This document shows, piece by piece, positions 1-16,257 of a stretch of 64,000 nucleotides of DNA. Position numbers and translations under genes: made by a program. Each line of letters starts with the position of its first letter. Position 1 is the first letter of the stretch. The DNA comes from Sphagnum magellanicum (Eukaryota; Streptophyta; Sphagnopsida; Sphagnales; Sphagnaceae): positions 2,544,501 to 2,608,500 of the forward strand of contig CM038911.1 of NCBI GenBank assembly GCA_021904315.1. Reading direction: 5' to 3'. Below the pieces are notes generated by a model. It was given only the letters and a program-made list of their open reading frames with translations, ran no database searches and was not told where the DNA came from.

Positions 1-146
1 CTTGCTGCCATAAGGAAAACATGATGTACAAGATGTACCTCATTCAAATACCTATTACCGTACCTATCAATGTTGTTTAAGCTCATTTGGACGGCTAACT
101 CAAGTATAGAAAAAGCTTGTGTCTTTTTGAGGTCGAGTTCTTGAAT

Positions 147-213
147 GCCCACTGAGATTCGAACTCATATCTCTGAAACAAGTTGTTCAAGCTCTTCCAT
201 TTGAGCTATGGGC
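147..213 (-). repeat. tRNA-like sequence, probable SINE head or tRNA pseudogene
   Basis: Read on the minus strand, this starts GCCCATAGCTC and ends TCTCAGTGGGC. The two ends pair as an acceptor stem (GCCCAT with GTGGGC). AGCTC pairs with GAGCT as a D stem, and TGAG-TTCGAAT-CTCA forms a good T arm containing a Pol III B-box-like GTTCGAATC. The anticodon arm pairs poorly, and at 67 nt it is shorter than a normal tRNA. It is therefore more likely the tRNA-derived head of a SINE or a decayed tRNA than a working tRNA. No SINE tail was defined. Confidence 0.4.
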
Positions 214-342
214 ATGGGGCTAAATTGGGTCTATAGGTTACCTCCTGTCAACATGAGGCAAAGGCATCGGGCCAAGCTATTTATACCGCCCTGCTTTGCA
301 CCATCATCTACCTCTGCATCAGTCATACTCTCGAATGCTTCA

Positions 343-3057
343 CTACATAGCAGGTCCAGAAGGGCCCGCCTCGCCACTCGTCGGCCACTGGCCAATGGGC
401 AAATCCTCAAGGCACGCTCCTAACACCCTGTCCACCAAAGTGTCCGGTGCTCCCTCCATTGGAACACCTTCAATGACCTCCTCAGCTGGCATACCCTCAA
501 GTTCTTCCCCAAACATCACCTCGATCGCCCTCGGTTTGGCGATGGTCCCATCAGCAACCAACTTCAAAGCCTCCTTCTGGAACTCGGGGTCGAACGCACG
601 CAACAATCCACACTTTTTCCACCCTTTGCGGACCATGTCCTGCCGTCCCATGAGAAAGTGGAAGCTCTCCTTGGCCCACTTAATGATCTCTTCCCGTAGC
701 GTTCCCATCCTCAAGTCCAACTGCACCTCGCTTAGCAGCACACCATCCGCAATCTGCTTCGCGACTTCTCCCGCCGTGTAGAGATCAAAGCCCCGCTTGA
801 TGCCCGCTTTGAGGGGTTTCTATTGGATGACGTCGGCAGGCTGACCTTTGGAAGTGCAATTCGCCGCAACGTAGAGGAGCTTGATGAATGGGTGCACATC
901 CACCATCCAGCATCGGAATTCTTCACTCTTGTGCACGGACCAGTAGTCAATGAAAACGATCATCCGCTGACCTTCTGGCAGGTTCATGTCCTTGCACACC
1001 TGTCATGAAAAACACAAAATGAGCTCTTAAAGGTTTTTCTTGTCAGATGTCAGATGTCAGAGCTGTTCTAGCTACCAATTTTCGAAACACACTCAGGCAT
1101 TCGGAAGCTTTTAACCCAGTCCCACCACCCCAATGATACAGTTCTGCTGGCCATTCTTCCAAGTTCTCTGGTGGGAAAACTTCGAATGAAAACTTTCATG
1201 TTAAGCAGACTACAACTTTGCTTCCAGTTTGATGCAAGTCTGCTTCCAATCTGAAGCAAGTTCGCTTGCAATCTGATGCAACTTTGCTTCCAGTCTGTAG
1301 TGCAAGTTCGCTTCGAGTCTGTTGCAAGTTTGATTCGAATCTGATGCAAGTCTGATTCGAGTCTGATGCAAATCTGATCCAAGCTTGATTCAACTTGTCT
1401 GGTTCAACTTGAATTTGACGCAATAAGTTGTCTGATTCAATTGAGCTTCAATATGCAACTTATCTGATTCAAATCTGATGCAACTTGTCTGATCCAAGTC
1501 TAATGCACCTAGTTGACTTGAATTGCCAAGTAGATGATTGAAGTCTGATGCAAGTTGATTGGTTCGAATGTGCCTTACCTTCTTGTAGTAGGGAAGCAGG
1601 TTTTCTTCCACCCACTCTTTTGTGGTGCCAAGCGTGCTCCAATGATTTTGTGTGTACTTGAACCGCCAACCCTCGCCACAATGCAACTCCCTCACCGTGG
1701 GGCCACTTGGAAGGTTGCGAGAGCTCTTTCCCTGGAAGATTAGCTGAGGAGGAAGCGTTGTTCCGTCTGCAGTTGAGCTCACGCAAATGGTAATCTGACA
1801 CTTGTCTTCGATTCCCGTCACTGCGATCTCCTTCTTGCCCCGTTTGTCGTACGTCCAGCTCCCCCTCGACAGAACAAGGTGCATCGCTGTCTGGTCCATG
1901 TTGACCATCAACTCAGTGGGCACTCCATGCGTAAGCACTTCAAACACTGCCTGGTATGCCATCATGTCAAGCTGGTGCTCCCAATCCTTGGGGAGCTTTT
2001 GAGCAACGGTTGTGGCCACCCGAAAAGACCATCCCAGCTTTGAGTGAATCCATTCTTTCACCTAATTCTCCGACAAACCCCACGGTCCTCCATTGCTCCG
2101 CAACAATTGTGGAGCTTTGACTTCCACAACCCCCTCCAACACCGCACGCAGCACCGGAGCATTCAATGGCTGTCCGCCACCCCACATTCCTTTCACTAGA
2201 GTGATGAAGCTTTCTTCCAGCTCTTCGTGCCCCTTGAGAACCCGTTCGACTCCCCAATTCAGCGACATTCTGCCTTTGAACTCCGCTGAGTCTCCCTAAA
2301 ACTCCCTCATCTCCCAGACAGTTTTGATGACATCTTCTTTCAGCATCTTTCTCCCCAACGCCGTTGTTGTCGGCCAGCTGTCCACTGTCTGCTTGGAGAG
2401 CTTTTCGTAAACACCCCCACTGTATTGCTGCCCAGGATTTGGGTTGGGGTGTCTCATTCTTAGAAGCTTCACTGTCTCCCCCGTGTGGAAGTTGGTTTCC
2501 TTCAACGTCTTTTCAATGGCTGGCCACAAGTCTTTGGTGAACCAGTTGACATAAGGCTGCCGCCGCACCTTTTTCTGAGGAGGTTCATCCGATTTTGCCC
2601 CAGATTGGCGAGGCCCATCTTTGTCACCCCCCCCAGTTGAGCCATCTTTACCACCTCCCCCAGCTTCAAGTGTAAGATCCTCCACCCTAGGCTGACCGTC
2701 CTGATTCTCCCTGTCCAGCTCAATGGGGTCACCTCTCTCACCACTCGCTCATTCAGGATCAAGGATAACGATGTTGCCACCTTTTGCTGCAACAGCGTTA
2801 TCGGTCTCGGAACCTGTTCCAAAGCCCAAGATGTTGCTCACTGTGAGACTCTTTCTTGGACGTCCAGGCCTTCTTCTTAGTTTTTCTTGCAAAGCTTTGC
2901 TTGCAGCCTTTGCCGCTTCCGCAGCACGCATACGCCTGTCGGTCTCCTCAAGATCTGCTTTGAACCTACGGGCTGCCGTTCCTAGAGAACAAGGTTTAGC
3001 AAATCCCATAGACAAGAGGGTCTTGAAGCCACCACCAACTTGAGCCGCCATCCTCAC
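343..3057 (-). pseudogene. decayed DDE_1 (pogo/CENP-B-like) transposase with one intron
   Basis: Cut-and-paste DNA transposase of the DDE_1 superfamily, in one extended minus-strand frame interrupted by stops. The N-terminal part (about 3057-2300) is basic, with an AT-hook-like RRRPGRPRK. The catalytic part shows NMDQTAMHLV, ICVSSTADGTTLPPQLIF and NHWSTLGTTKEWVEE (about 2060-1590), then IVFIDYWSVHKSEEF and TSKGQPADVIQ (about 1000-810). These give three plausible catalytic acidic residues. A GT-AG intron (about 1003-1583) joins LLPYYKK to VCKDMNLPEG. In-frame stops follow LDPE (TGA), WEMREF (TAG), GLSEN (TAG) and ADVIQ (TAG), so the copy looks dead unless some of these are unrecognised introns. 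Its C-terminus ends SGEAGPSGPAM. Terminal inverted repeats were not identified. The superfamily call is firm; the family within it is inference. Confidence 0.8.
1195..1560. repeat. ~22-bp minisatellite inside the transposase intron
   Basis: Imperfect head-to-tail units around the core TTGCTTCCAGTCTGATGCAA, varying to TTGATTCGAATCTGATGCAA, run through most of the inferred intron. They produce spurious open frames on the minus strand rich in Gln, Ser and Leu, which I do not treat as coding. The splice sites on either side (AAG|GTAAGG and GACAG|GTG in minus-strand reading) lie outside the array. Confidence 0.75.
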
Positions 3058-5630
3058 TCTGCTATGGTATGTGACAAGTTGCGAGCCTTCTCTTGGGTAC
3101 CGAGAAGTGAGAGCTTGTCATAAGACTCGTACCTGTGGACCGTGGTCGAGCCAACACCTTCCTGATTGCACACTGGTCGGATATCCGGGTTTGCAGGCTC
3201 GACCAATGAAAACAAAGCTTGACTGTTGAAAGCGCGTGTGAGTTTGGCAAGTTATCAGATTTTTTTGATCAGACGGTCTGCAATGCTTTTGAGCATCTTT
3301 GGCCGTCAGATATACGTACGGACGAAATGTCAGAAATGGTGTCAGGCCGCGAGCTCGCTGAATTGTTCAGAAATTCATTTTTCAGTTGGCAAAAAACCCC
3401 GAAAATTCGACGAGGGTTTTGCTGAAAGGTAAAAAAACTTATAATTAATTATTCAACATCGAATGTGCCGAAAGCAAATGTCGGTACGGTACCTGTTCGA
3501 TTTAGTTTTTACCAAATAACGTATAAAAAATTATGATTTTCATTTGTTTTCAAATTATACACTAGGATAGGGTATCAATAATTTTTTTAAACATTGAACC
3601 GATTCTCACAATGTTAGTTTTCATAAATTTGAGAACTAGTTATCATTTGGTGAATCTCACAAACTGGTTTTTTTCTTTCTTCAAATTAAAAAATCATAAC
3701 CAAAATTACAAAAAATTATTGATTTTATATTTTTTCTTAAAATTTAAAAAATCACCAACAATAAAATTATCTGTAAAATAAGAGAAATATAGCACCAAAA
3801 CCCTAAGTTTGATCATACATGGGGTGAAATTCAAAGAAAACTTGCAAAAAAAAAAACATTAACATTTAAAGGGGCTAAAACTTAAAAAACCATCAATTAT
3901 TGTGATACATTGAATTTCGTTCTATTTTCCCTTTTCCTTGATCGCCTCCCTTGATATTACATATATTTTCACTCCTCTTATCTTTTCAACCATTATAATT
4001 ACTCTCGTACCTTGTGCATTAAATGTACAACCTTGTGCATTAAACCTCATACACAATACCCTAAAAACTTGACCTAGGTAACAAAACTTTATCTCACTTG
4101 GGTCTCAATATTTTTATTTTTTTCCTTTGATCTAGTTGATCAAGTTTTTTGTCACGATATGACTCAAAGTGATACCATGAAAGATTCAAATAATGAGATG
4201 CCAAGTGATACTTGAAAATATTTTAATACTTGTCCAACATTGTTTTGAACTCTAGACAAAAAACTTACCAAATTAAAAGCACAAAACGAATTGCAAATGA
4301 AACAATCAGTTCTAGTGAAACTCATAATCAAAAAAAGAATAACCTGAAAAAAAAAAACCCCATGAGTTCAAAAGAAAGAACAACATGAAGCATCTCACCT
4401 AGTGCTACGAGAAGCTTAAAGCAAATCTTACCCAAAAAAAATAAAAATCAACTTAAACAAAACCCCTCAACTCAATGCAAAAAACATAAATATGCAAAGC
4501 AAATTGCAAAGTGCCAAAAGGATATTATAATGAGTTATTTCTAAACCCTAAACCACCTAAACCCCAAATAAAATACACATATGACCTTTTTAAAATCCTA
4601 ATGAGCCAGATATCAATTTGTGTGTAACATAATGGCCGAATATTGTTACATATATGCATTGTACATTTAAAGGCATCTGGAGGTTGTGTATAGAGCTAAA
4701 AGTATCAAGAAGTTTTCAAAAAACTAGATATCCGAAGACCATCTGGATGTAGTAGAACCAGGTTTTTTTTTGTATAAGAGCATCCCCACCAGTGCTCAGT
4801 ATGTGAACCTGCAAAAATATTTCTCACATCCAAGCTTACTTTTTTGCAACCCCGCCCATAAATTTGAAGCAGGGACTCCAACTGGATGGTAACTAGTAAT
4901 AGCAAACCACATGGACCAATCATTATGATTGGCCAATCAAAAACAGGGAGCAGCAGTCAGATCATATTTATTACACTCTTCTCTAGCAGCTGCATAGATT
5001 TGTTGGGCTTTTTACCAGCCTCAGCAAAAACTGAGCAAATATGCAGGAGAAAAACTGGTTTCAATTTTAGGATGGCTATGTATGTACAAGGCTAATCTTC
5101 CTTCCAGTGAGGGCAAAAAGAAGATTACGCTTCATAAAAAGTACCTGCACTTTACGGAACATTGCTTGCCTTAACAGGCTTGCCATGTTCCTAAGATGAT
5201 AATGGGTTCTGCTGGGCTCATTCCATGCTTCGTAAAAGTACTAGTCAAAATTCCGGGTATAAAATTCCAGGGTGGGTAGGGTGAGGGGGAAAAGAGGGAA
5301 GATTACGCTTCTCCGTAAAGCGCCTCCAAATACAAAAGAAAAACTAAGTCAGGATTTTTAGGGTTGTGCATTCTACGCTTTCCAACGCAACTCCAAGGTG
5401 TCCACTTAAGATGGTAACTGTCAACACGTGTCATCTACCCATAGGCGAGGAATAGAACTTTCCACCCCAAAACACAATAATATCGGACACCTGTCATGAC
5501 ACTAATAACGATGAAGATTCGCAAACTTTTTTCATCCAATAGCGTTTCAATCCCATTTCCTCAGGACGTATTCATCCATACAGGATCCATCCACATCCTA
5601 TCCAGAACCGCCGTGCGCCGCCATCGACGG
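3058..5630. other. AT-rich intergenic DNA, no gene seen
   Basis: Mostly A/T homopolymer runs and short frames. No protein family is recognisable on either strand. Near 4780 the plus strand reads GAGCATCCCCACCAG, which resembles the terminal motif of some plant DNA-transposon miniatures. I found no matching inverted partner and do not call an element. The right part (about 5100-5600) is more balanced in composition and may hold distal promoter sequence of the aminotransferase gene. Confidence 0.5.
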
Positions 5631-5634
5631 AAAT

Positions 5635-5800
5635 TAGATGATGGAAGGACGATTAGTACTCAAATTATCATCTATGGGATTTGGATGATGGAAGGATGAT
5701 TAGTGCTGATAATATCATCCATGGGATTTGGATGATGGAAGGATGATTGGTGCTCATAATGCCATCCATGGTGGTTTGGATGATGGAAGGATGATAAGGG
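5635..5800. repeat. ~50-bp minisatellite upstream of the aminotransferase gene
   Basis: About three to four imperfect copies of a unit built on GGATTTGGATGATGGAAGG, ATGATTAGTGCTCA and ATCATCCATGG. Further isolated TGGATGGATG / CATCCATCCATC motifs continue to about 5920. The array lies about 400-570 bp before the aminotransferase start codon, in its promoter or far 5' UTR. Confidence 0.7.
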
Positions 5801-6208
5801 ATTGCAATTTGCATGACGGATGGATGGATGAGTTGCATGATTTATCATCCAGATCCAGATGTTCTCCCCTGCACTTTGCATCCACAAATCGACGATATTC
5901 ATCCATCCATCCACCCACCCGGAAGCTCTCGCTGGTGTTTCTCGCGGCGTCTTCGTCGCTTGCTGCGGTTTTGTCGCCGTGCACCGACGCCTGGTCCCAT
6001 CGCTGCCGTCGCGCCGTCGCGCGAGAACCACGACACGGAACTTTCAGTAGCGTGCGTTTTGTTTTTGGCCTCTGTTCGGGCTTGTTCTTATCTTGCTGCT
6101 GCAGAACGGTGCAGGCATTTGCGAGAGTTTTTTTTTCTCATTTGGAAGAGCGGAACAGCTTCTGAGCTTTCTGTATCTTTTTTTGTGTTCCGAGAACTGT
6201 CGTTCATA

Positions 6209-11257
<5,049 letters not shown>

Positions 11258-11985
11258 GCAATTCTTACGAGATTTACACACAAGGCAAATCTTTTGTGTC
11301 AGTCAAGTAGGTAATCTGTTGCAAATTTCAACATTCATATTGAGACATTCTCACTTGCTCTGCCAGAGATGGTGAGCTATTTTTGTTGAATAAGAGATCG
11401 GATGAAATGTAGTGCAGGATGGTAACATTCACTCAGCAGTTTTGGAAGAGTAACAAGCAGAGCTTGTGCATGAAACCCCCCTTTCTGTCTAATAAGAAAT
11501 TAAAAAATACTGTTTCTTGCATTTTTAGAGAGCTGATGTTGGGAGCTGATGAAGTGAGTGAGATATTCATGACAGCTCTTCTCTGCCATTCATGACTAAG
11601 GTGATGCTCTAACAATTTGTAAGCAACAGTTGAAAGATTATGAAACACATTGTCATGTTAACCTTCGAAGTGTTGTGGAGATTTCTCTGCAATCTCATAG
11701 AGATGTTGTGTGTTTTGTAGCGGTTTCTGGATAGTAGTCCTGGCGAAGCCAAATTTCAATAAGGGCAATGTCAATGCAGGCCAACTCAAACAACAGAAGA
11801 TCAAAAACATATTCCAAGAACTCACATTTATCAGAAACAAGGTTGATGTTGTTGAATGCAGGATCCATGTCGAGATGGGTACATCTTGCACCCCACTGCA
11901 TCAGGAAGCAAACCACCAACTAGAATCTGTAAGTGTACTAGCTTGCACATCCCTGCATCAGAGGAAGCAAACCACCAACCAGAAC
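11258..11985. other. aminotransferase 3' flank and intergenic DNA
   Basis: Contains the presumed 3' UTR. An AATAAG-rich stretch near 11490 is a possible polyadenylation region. A partial copy of the dispersed repeat lies at about 11595-11705. A short tandem pair (CTGCATCAGGAAGCAAACCA and CTGCATCAGAGGAAGCAAAC, about 11895-11985) follows. No gene is recognised. Confidence 0.5.
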
Positions 11986-11989
11986 CAGA

Positions 11990-12560
11990 AGGAGCATGAA
12001 GTGCAACATTTGCAAGCAATAATCATGCATGATGAATTGAGAAGATGTCAATAGAATTGCACAGAAAATGCAAGCAGTGATGTCACAAGATGCTCTGAGA
12101 AGATGTGAACAAATTTGCAATGAGTGATGAGGCAAGATGATCTGAGAAGACGTCAATAGAATTGCACAGAAATTGCAAGAACATGCAAGACAATCTGAGA
12201 AGACATCGATAAAATTGCACAGTTGCAACGGTAGTCTGAGATGTTAACAAATTGCACAGAATCTGCAAGCAATGTCTGAGAAGAAGATGTCAATAGAATT
12301 GCACAGAATTTGCAAGCAAATATGATCATACAAGATGACCTGAGAAGAAGATGTCACATGAAATTGCACAGAATTTGCAAGCAATGAGCATGCGAGAAGA
12401 TCTGAGAGGATGTTAACAAGTTACACAAAATGTGCAAGCGAAGACGAAATTGCACTAAATGTGCAACCAATGCTGATTATGCAAGATGATCCAAAGATAT
12501 TGTTAAAGAAATTGCAAAAAATGTGCACCCAATGATGATCATGCGAGAGATGATCTGAGA
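11990..12560. repeat. ~55-bp minisatellite between aminotransferase and hemoglobin genes
   Basis: About ten imperfect units, each with CTGAGAAGATGTCAATAG, AATTGCACAGAAATTGCAAG and an ATGATCATGCAAGATGA-like spacer. Units vary in length by internal deletion. No coding potential is seen. It stands just left of the duplicated block and is not repeated before the second block. Confidence 0.8.
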
Positions 12561-13017
12561 AGGTTTTCTTATCTGAAAAACTGTTCTAGTAGATTCTAAA
12601 GTTCGAGAACTGTTTGTATTATTCTTCAATACATACTCCAAGACAAAACAAATCTCTTCGGCATCTTCCGTACATCTGCATAGACCTGCTGCAATCGCAG
12701 ATCTTTCGTAGTTTTTGTCAAAGAAAGCAGTAACGAGCTTCCGGTGTTTTGCGAAGTAAACAGTACCTCAATTTCGCGATCTCCGTCGATCGATGCAGCA
12801 GAGGAGGATACGTCTGAAACTATACATTGTCGTCAATCGATTTCACACAGCTCTTGTGAGGAAAGCTTAAACTCCTGAAAGCGTGACGAATCTTTTTTCG
12901 CCAAATCCTCATTTGCAGAGGTGCGACAAATCGCGTGTTTTCTCATCTCATCTTTGTGGATTTGCCGCGATTGGTGATGTTGTAAATCCTTCCCGACGTC
13001 TGCGCAAAGGAAACCGA

Positions 13018-13050
13018 ACCCTCTCTCTCTCTCGCTCTCTCTCTTCTTTT
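13018..13050 (+). promoter_or_regulatory. CT-rich 5' leader tract of hemoglobin gene copy 1
   Basis: A CT dinucleotide run about 170-200 bp before the start codon, the type of pyrimidine tract common in plant 5' UTRs. The equivalent tract in copy 2 is at about 46027-46060. Its role is inferred from position only. Confidence 0.45.
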
Positions 13051-13215
13051 TCTGTAAAGAAAGTGTGCAGAGCTTTGGTTGCTTTGAAGTTGGAGTAGCA
13101 TTTTCAGGGTTTAGAGATTGTAGGGTTTGCAATAGTGGGGTAGAAGAGACAGAAGAGGGAAGCGAGAGGGTGAGGAGTTTGCGGGCGGCGCTCGCGGGGG
13201 ACCTGGCGGGCGAGG

Positions 13216-15135
13216 ATGCAGTCTTTACAGCAGCAAGCGACTACTCGGAGTGGCGTGAAGCAGGAGGATGCATTTGCCATAGACGAGGTGAATTTGTATC
13301 AGAGGCTGGGCCGTGATCCCTTCGTCAAGCTCTCCACTAATTTCTACAACAGGTAAGCCTTGCGTTTCTCTCTCTCTCTCAGACATTCAAGCCAGAAGTC
13401 GATCTGTTGTATTGCTAGCTCAGAAACCATTTTTTGTCTTTTCCTTTTTTTAAGCAACAGAGGCTTTTGTTTGTAAGATGCATCGATCTTGTAGACCCAG
13501 CGATTAGAGGTTTGCCATTTGCAAGATTCATGTTGTGGAAAAAAACCTAATAGGTACCACCAGCTTCTGGCCACATAGATTTGCCGTGATGGTTTGTGTG
13601 TAGAAACTACATTATTGAGCAATATAGATCAGTACTTATTTGTCTGCAGGGTTTATGAGGACGAGCAGCAGTGGTTTCGGTCGATTTTTGCAAACTCTCG
13701 GAAAGAAGAGGCTATACAAAACCAGTATGAATTCTTCATTCAACGCATGGGAGGGCCTCCATTGTATTCCAAGAGGAAAGGTGACTGCTCTCACTTGTGA
13801 TATTTGCCTGTTTCAGACTTGAATCTTCTTTGCATACGATGATTGCTCAAGAAGCTGCCACCTCACATGGATTTATCATTCATACTCCCAATGGAATCGA
13901 AGGTTCTTCAAACAGTTCCATTGAAGTCTCAGGAGCTCACCAAACTAATAAGACATCCAAGCCTTCTGTCTGATTTTCTACATGTCTCTTGAGTGCTAGC
14001 CAACATCATGACTGAGTCTTCTTGTTGCTCATGGAAATGCGACAGAAACTCAGAACACAGACTGTGTATGATGGGTATAAAACTTTGCCTGAAATTTTTG
14101 GTAGTATCTTATATAGTTGTGTCTATACCCACTGTCAGCAGCTGATGCAGTCAGTGACAGCCAGTTATGGCAGCTCATCACTGCTATTTGTGATGAAGGT
14201 GATGGGTCTGATACTTTGTAAGCAGCCTTCATAAGGTTATGACGGCACATTGTCATGCTCCCTTCAAATTGTTGTTGTGGAGATTTCTTTGCACTTCATA
14301 TAATCGGAGGAGACAGAGACAAACACAGTAGGATTGGACTTCTGAACTTGATCAATGGACTGTTTCTAGAACTCAAAGCAGATTTGCGAAGATGAATTCA
14401 TCGTTTTCTCCAAGCCTGAAAATCAACCACTTGGGCTTACAATGCAAGTCATGGATTGGTTTTAATGGAGAATGTTACGGTGTGCAGGACATCCAGCTTT
14501 GATTGGAAGACATGCCCCATATGCTATTACAGAACAGGCAGCAGTGCGCTGGCTTGAGCATATGCAAGCTGCCATTGACAGTACTCCTGAAATTGACCCC
14601 GACTCCAAAAAGCTCATGCTCAATTTCCTGAAGTATGTCATTTCTCCTTCATTTCCCCTGCACTTTTGCATGATCCTCCAGCAATTATGTTCATCTTCAT
14701 GCAGCCCATCTTCTATGTGTAGCACATGAGCAGGAGTTGTCAGCAAGAATATTTTGCCATCATGGCAATACTGTACTGAACTACCATGCAGACAACACCA
14801 AGTATTGGTGAATTGAAGATCAGTTAAGAGACCTTGTTGTAGCTATGAAGGTTGCAAAATAGCTGACAATCCAACCCAGAGTACCACACTTTTGTGAAGA
14901 CACAAATGAATATGGGGGTACTACAAAACCATGTGTGAGTTGCAGAGGGAGAGAGAGTGCCAAATTCTCCTTGCTGCAGTCTGTTTCAAATGTGTTCAAA
15001 AGTGTAATGAGGGGTAATTATAAGCAGCAGAGAACTTGATATGTGTGTGATAACTGGGGTGGATACAACAGACACACAGCTTATTTCTTGGTTGCTGGAA
15101 AGGAGATTATGAACCGCCGTAATGGTGCTGTCTGA
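13216..15135 (+). CDS. GLB3: plant 2-on-2 (truncated, class 3) hemoglobin, copy 1, 158 aa
   Basis: Plant truncated hemoglobin of group II type, a heme protein binding O2 and NO. Exons 13216-13352, 13650-13780, 14488-14632 and 15072-15135 all have GT-AG introns with consistent phases and total 477 nt. The start MQSLQQQ matches the Arabidopsis GLB3 start MQSL. Recognised segments are [35 protein letters not shown] (B10 Tyr), [26 protein letters not shown] (proximal His), RWLEHMQAA and HTAYFLVAG. At 158 aa it is shorter than the ~175 aa Arabidopsis protein because the C-terminal tail ends soon after [14 protein letters not shown]. Intron 2 contains a dispersed repeat. Copy 1 keeps a natural-looking upstream region, unlike copy 2. 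Identity is firm; function is by family. Confidence 0.93.
13985..14310. repeat. dispersed repeat in hemoglobin intron 2
   Basis: Carries the same ordered blocks as the two copies in aminotransferase intron 7: CTAGCCAACATCATGACTGA, GACAGAAACTCAG, CTATACCCACTG, GATGGGTCTGATACTTTG, and TTGTTGTGGAGATTTC. The counterpart in block A' is at about 46998-47322. Confidence 0.6.
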
Positions 15136-16255
15136 CAGCATTATTGACACATCCAACCCAAAAGGCAGCTCCCATTCCATGACAGGATCGATGTGAGACT
15201 ACATGTTCTTTGGGGAAACCAGATCTATTTTCCAAGTGGGGATTGAATATTATTCTTTCCATTCCATACCAGAGAGGGTGTTAGAGGGCACATTCTTGGG
15301 CAAATTTTAACCTAGTTTCTTCCTCAGCTTTCAATATTATTCTTTCTCAACTAAAAGCAGTCTTGCTAGATATCAAATGTTTGTCTGGAGTACCAGTTTA
15401 GAGGACAATAGAATAAATAAGTGGTGCAATATCACAAAATTGGAACAAAAAAAAGCTCTGGTGTAACAGCTGGTTCCAACTCTTGGTTGGTGTAATCCTA
15501 CTCATGGGTGAGTAGATCAGACCAGATTTGAATAAAGGTGAAATGGGTGTAGAAAGGACTTAAGACTCTTTAAGAGTTAAGTTAAGCCCAAACTCTGAAA
15601 GTAACTGACCTCTGGAGACTGCCATAGGCATGATGATGAGTAACACTCCGGTCTTCTTGATGAGATACTTTTCAAGTATTTCCGAACTCCAATGACTATA
15701 ATCCTTTTCCCTTTTCCGTGGCGTGTCTTTTCTCATTTTGTCATCTGCATCACAGCACCACATGTGCATTACATCACATGTCATCATTTCAGCTCCCACG
15801 CTGCATGCACCTGCTGCTGCTTTCTTTTCAGAATCCAGACTCACACAGACTGCTGATCTCAGTAAGTCACAGAGGAGTAAGTCTCCTGGATTCTGTTGTA
15901 ACTGATTAAGAAAAGCAGACAAAAATAGAGGAAACAACCAAAAGAAACGCCACATTGCAGTAACTGCCCCACTACAAAACAAATTATGCTCCAGAAACAC
16001 TGGGTCCATTAGGATATTTGTCATGCGGACCCAATGTGTCCTGCAAAATGTTCTAAGACTCTGTCTCTTCAGCAACAATGGCGGGGTGTGCCCTGCATTT
16101 TGTCTTTTTTTAGGAAGAATGGTGACCACTACCAAGATAACTTATGCAGGTCTTTGTGCGGTGATCACCAAGCCTTCTTCTTCCTTCCTGACAAAAGGCT
16201 CAACTTATTTTTTTTTTCTCTTCTTTTAAGAAAAAAGTACAGTCCTAACAGGTCT
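15136..16255. other. hemoglobin 3' flank, no further gene accepted
   Basis: Contains the hemoglobin 3' UTR and unassigned sequence up to the LINE tail. A minus-strand frame of 191 codons (15560-16135) is open in both block copies. The copies differ mainly by amino-acid-changing substitutions, and copy 2 reads through the copy 1 stop, so I treat it as chance. Confidence 0.5.
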
Positions 16256-16257
16256 CT

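Noticed and set aside
3219..3432. Two overlapping 68-codon plus-strand frames
   Set aside because: Both frames are open over the same short region, with no domain, start context or splice evidence.
4770..5095. Possible DNA-transposon miniature starting GAGCATCCCCACCAG
   Set aside because: No inverted partner or target duplication could be found by eye.
15560..16135. 191-codon minus-strand frame, 219 codons in the second copy
   Set aside because: No recognisable domain, Cys/Met-rich composition without pattern. The differences between copies are mainly replacements and include a stop change, as expected for non-coding DNA.
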